A stretch of 5,658 nt of DNA from Phycisphaeraceae bacterium (GTDB lineage Bacteria > Planctomycetota > Phycisphaerae > Phycisphaerales > Phycisphaeraceae), in NCBI GenBank assembly GCA_028281215.1, contig JANQKH010000873.1, positions 1 to 5,658 on the forward strand. Reading direction: 5' to 3'. The notes under the pieces were generated by a model. That model did not search any database. It saw nothing but the letters and a program-made list of their open reading frames with translations, and had not been told where the DNA came from. Shown piece after piece: positions 5,150-5,658 of this stretch (positions within the stretch are counted from its first letter, which is position 1; each line of letters begins with the position of its first letter). The position numbers and the translations under genes are program-made.

Positions 5150-5658
5150 TTGTTTCTTGACAAGCTTCTAGGCTGGTTTAGCGTCGATATGGGCATCGAC
5201 CTCGGCACGTGCAACACGCTCGTTTGTGTGCGTGGCCAAGGCATTGTGCTCAACGAGCCCAGCGTCGTCGCGGTGAAAAAAGGCACGAATCAGGTACTAC
5301 AGTTGCGCGACGGCTATGCGGTCGGCTGGGTCGCGAAAGAGATGCTCGGCAAAACGCCAGGCTCCATCAGTGCCATCCGCCCGCTCAAGGACGGTGTGAT
5401 CTCCGACTTTGAAATCACTGAAGCGATGCTCGCGTATTTCATCGGCAAGGTGAACGGTCGGGGCCCGTTCATGCGGCCGCGCGTGGTCATCGCCGTACCC
5501 AGCGGCATCACTGCTGTTGAAAAACGCGCGGTACTCGATTCCGCCGAGCGTGCCGGCGCACGGCGCGTCTACCTCGTGGAAGAACCAATGGCCGCCGGCA
5601 TCGGCGCCAAACTGCCCGTCGTCGAAGCGACGGCGAGCATGATCGTCGACATCGGCGG
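5150..5658 (+). CDS. mreB: Rod shape-determining protein MreB, N-terminal half
   Basis: MreB is a bacterial actin that polymerises on the inner face of the cytoplasmic membrane and guides the cell-wall elongation machinery. The first 169 residues are visible; the gene runs off the right edge. The translation opens MFLDKLLGWFSVD, an amphipathic stretch fitting the membrane-binding N-terminus of many MreBs. It continues with the phosphate-1 motif DLGTCNTLV (17-25; many family members have Ala where Cys21 stands), GQGIVLNEPSVVAV, AKEMLGKTPGSISAIRPLKDGVISDF, RPRVVIAVPSGIT and VYLVEEPMAAGIGA. The phosphate-2 motif DIGG has just begun at the edge. Similarity to MreB is continuous with no frameshift. 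Start is TTG at 5150 behind AAGGGGA. It has its own promoter in the preceding terminator. In many genomes mreC and mreD follow, but that cannot be seen here. Confidence 0.96.
   Translation, partial: MFLDKLLGWFSVDMGIDLGTCNTLVCVRGQGIVLNEPSVVAVKKGTNQVLQLRDGYAVGWVAKEMLGKTPGSISAIRPLKDGVISDFEITEAMLAYFIGKVNGRGPFMRPRVVIAVPSGITAVEKRAVLDSAERAGARRVYLVEEPMAAGIGAKLPVVEATASMIVDIG

Noticed and set aside
4836..5160. Short plus-strand frames (74 and 77 codons) between the small membrane gene and mreB
   Set aside because: One runs straight through the terminator hairpin, the other starts at a TTG in its T tail; neither has a ribosome binding site or a recognisable domain.

Overview
The window reads as chromosomal DNA from a moderately GC-rich Gram-negative bacterium with a lipoprotein-maturing envelope and an MreB cytoskeleton. 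The style of the MreB start, the enlarged Lnt and the frequent TTG starts suggest a planctomycete-type genome, possibly Phycisphaerae. That placement is inferred from remembered family sequences, not from a search.

Left part, minus strand (1-1394): reading right to left there is a membrane-anchored zinc-finger anti-sigma-like protein (1394-765), an ECF RNA polymerase sigma factor overlapping its end by 10 bases (774-238), and, after a 106-base gap, the first 43 codons of a pirin-family protein running off the left edge (131-1). The first two look translationally coupled and should form one signalling unit. The anti-sigma-like gene comes first, the reverse of the usual order.

Middle, plus strand (1563-3425): a divergent gene for apolipoprotein N-acyltransferase (Lnt), with all catalytic residues visible and an extra helical segment of about 60 residues just after the catalytic glutamate.

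Right part, plus strand (3526-5658): a strong sigma-70-type promoter (3526-3555) drives a TTG-started membrane/coiled-coil protein with a small beta-rich C-terminal domain (3643-4530) and then a 62-residue single-pass membrane protein (4598-4786). A hairpin with a T tail (4895-4928) ends this unit. A near-consensus promoter has its -35 just before that hairpin and its -10 exactly in the hairpin loop, and would start a leader of about 230 bases for mreB (TTG start at 5150, cut by the right edge).

Most of the window concerns the cell envelope: lipoprotein maturation, an uncharacterised membrane coiled-coil pair and the shape determinant MreB, next to a membrane-sensing ECF module. I see no mobile element, CRISPR array, RNA gene or defence system. 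The least ordinary items are the promoter nested in the terminator, the uncharacterised coiled-coil plus small membrane protein pair before mreB, the reversed sigma/anti-sigma order, and the insertion in Lnt.
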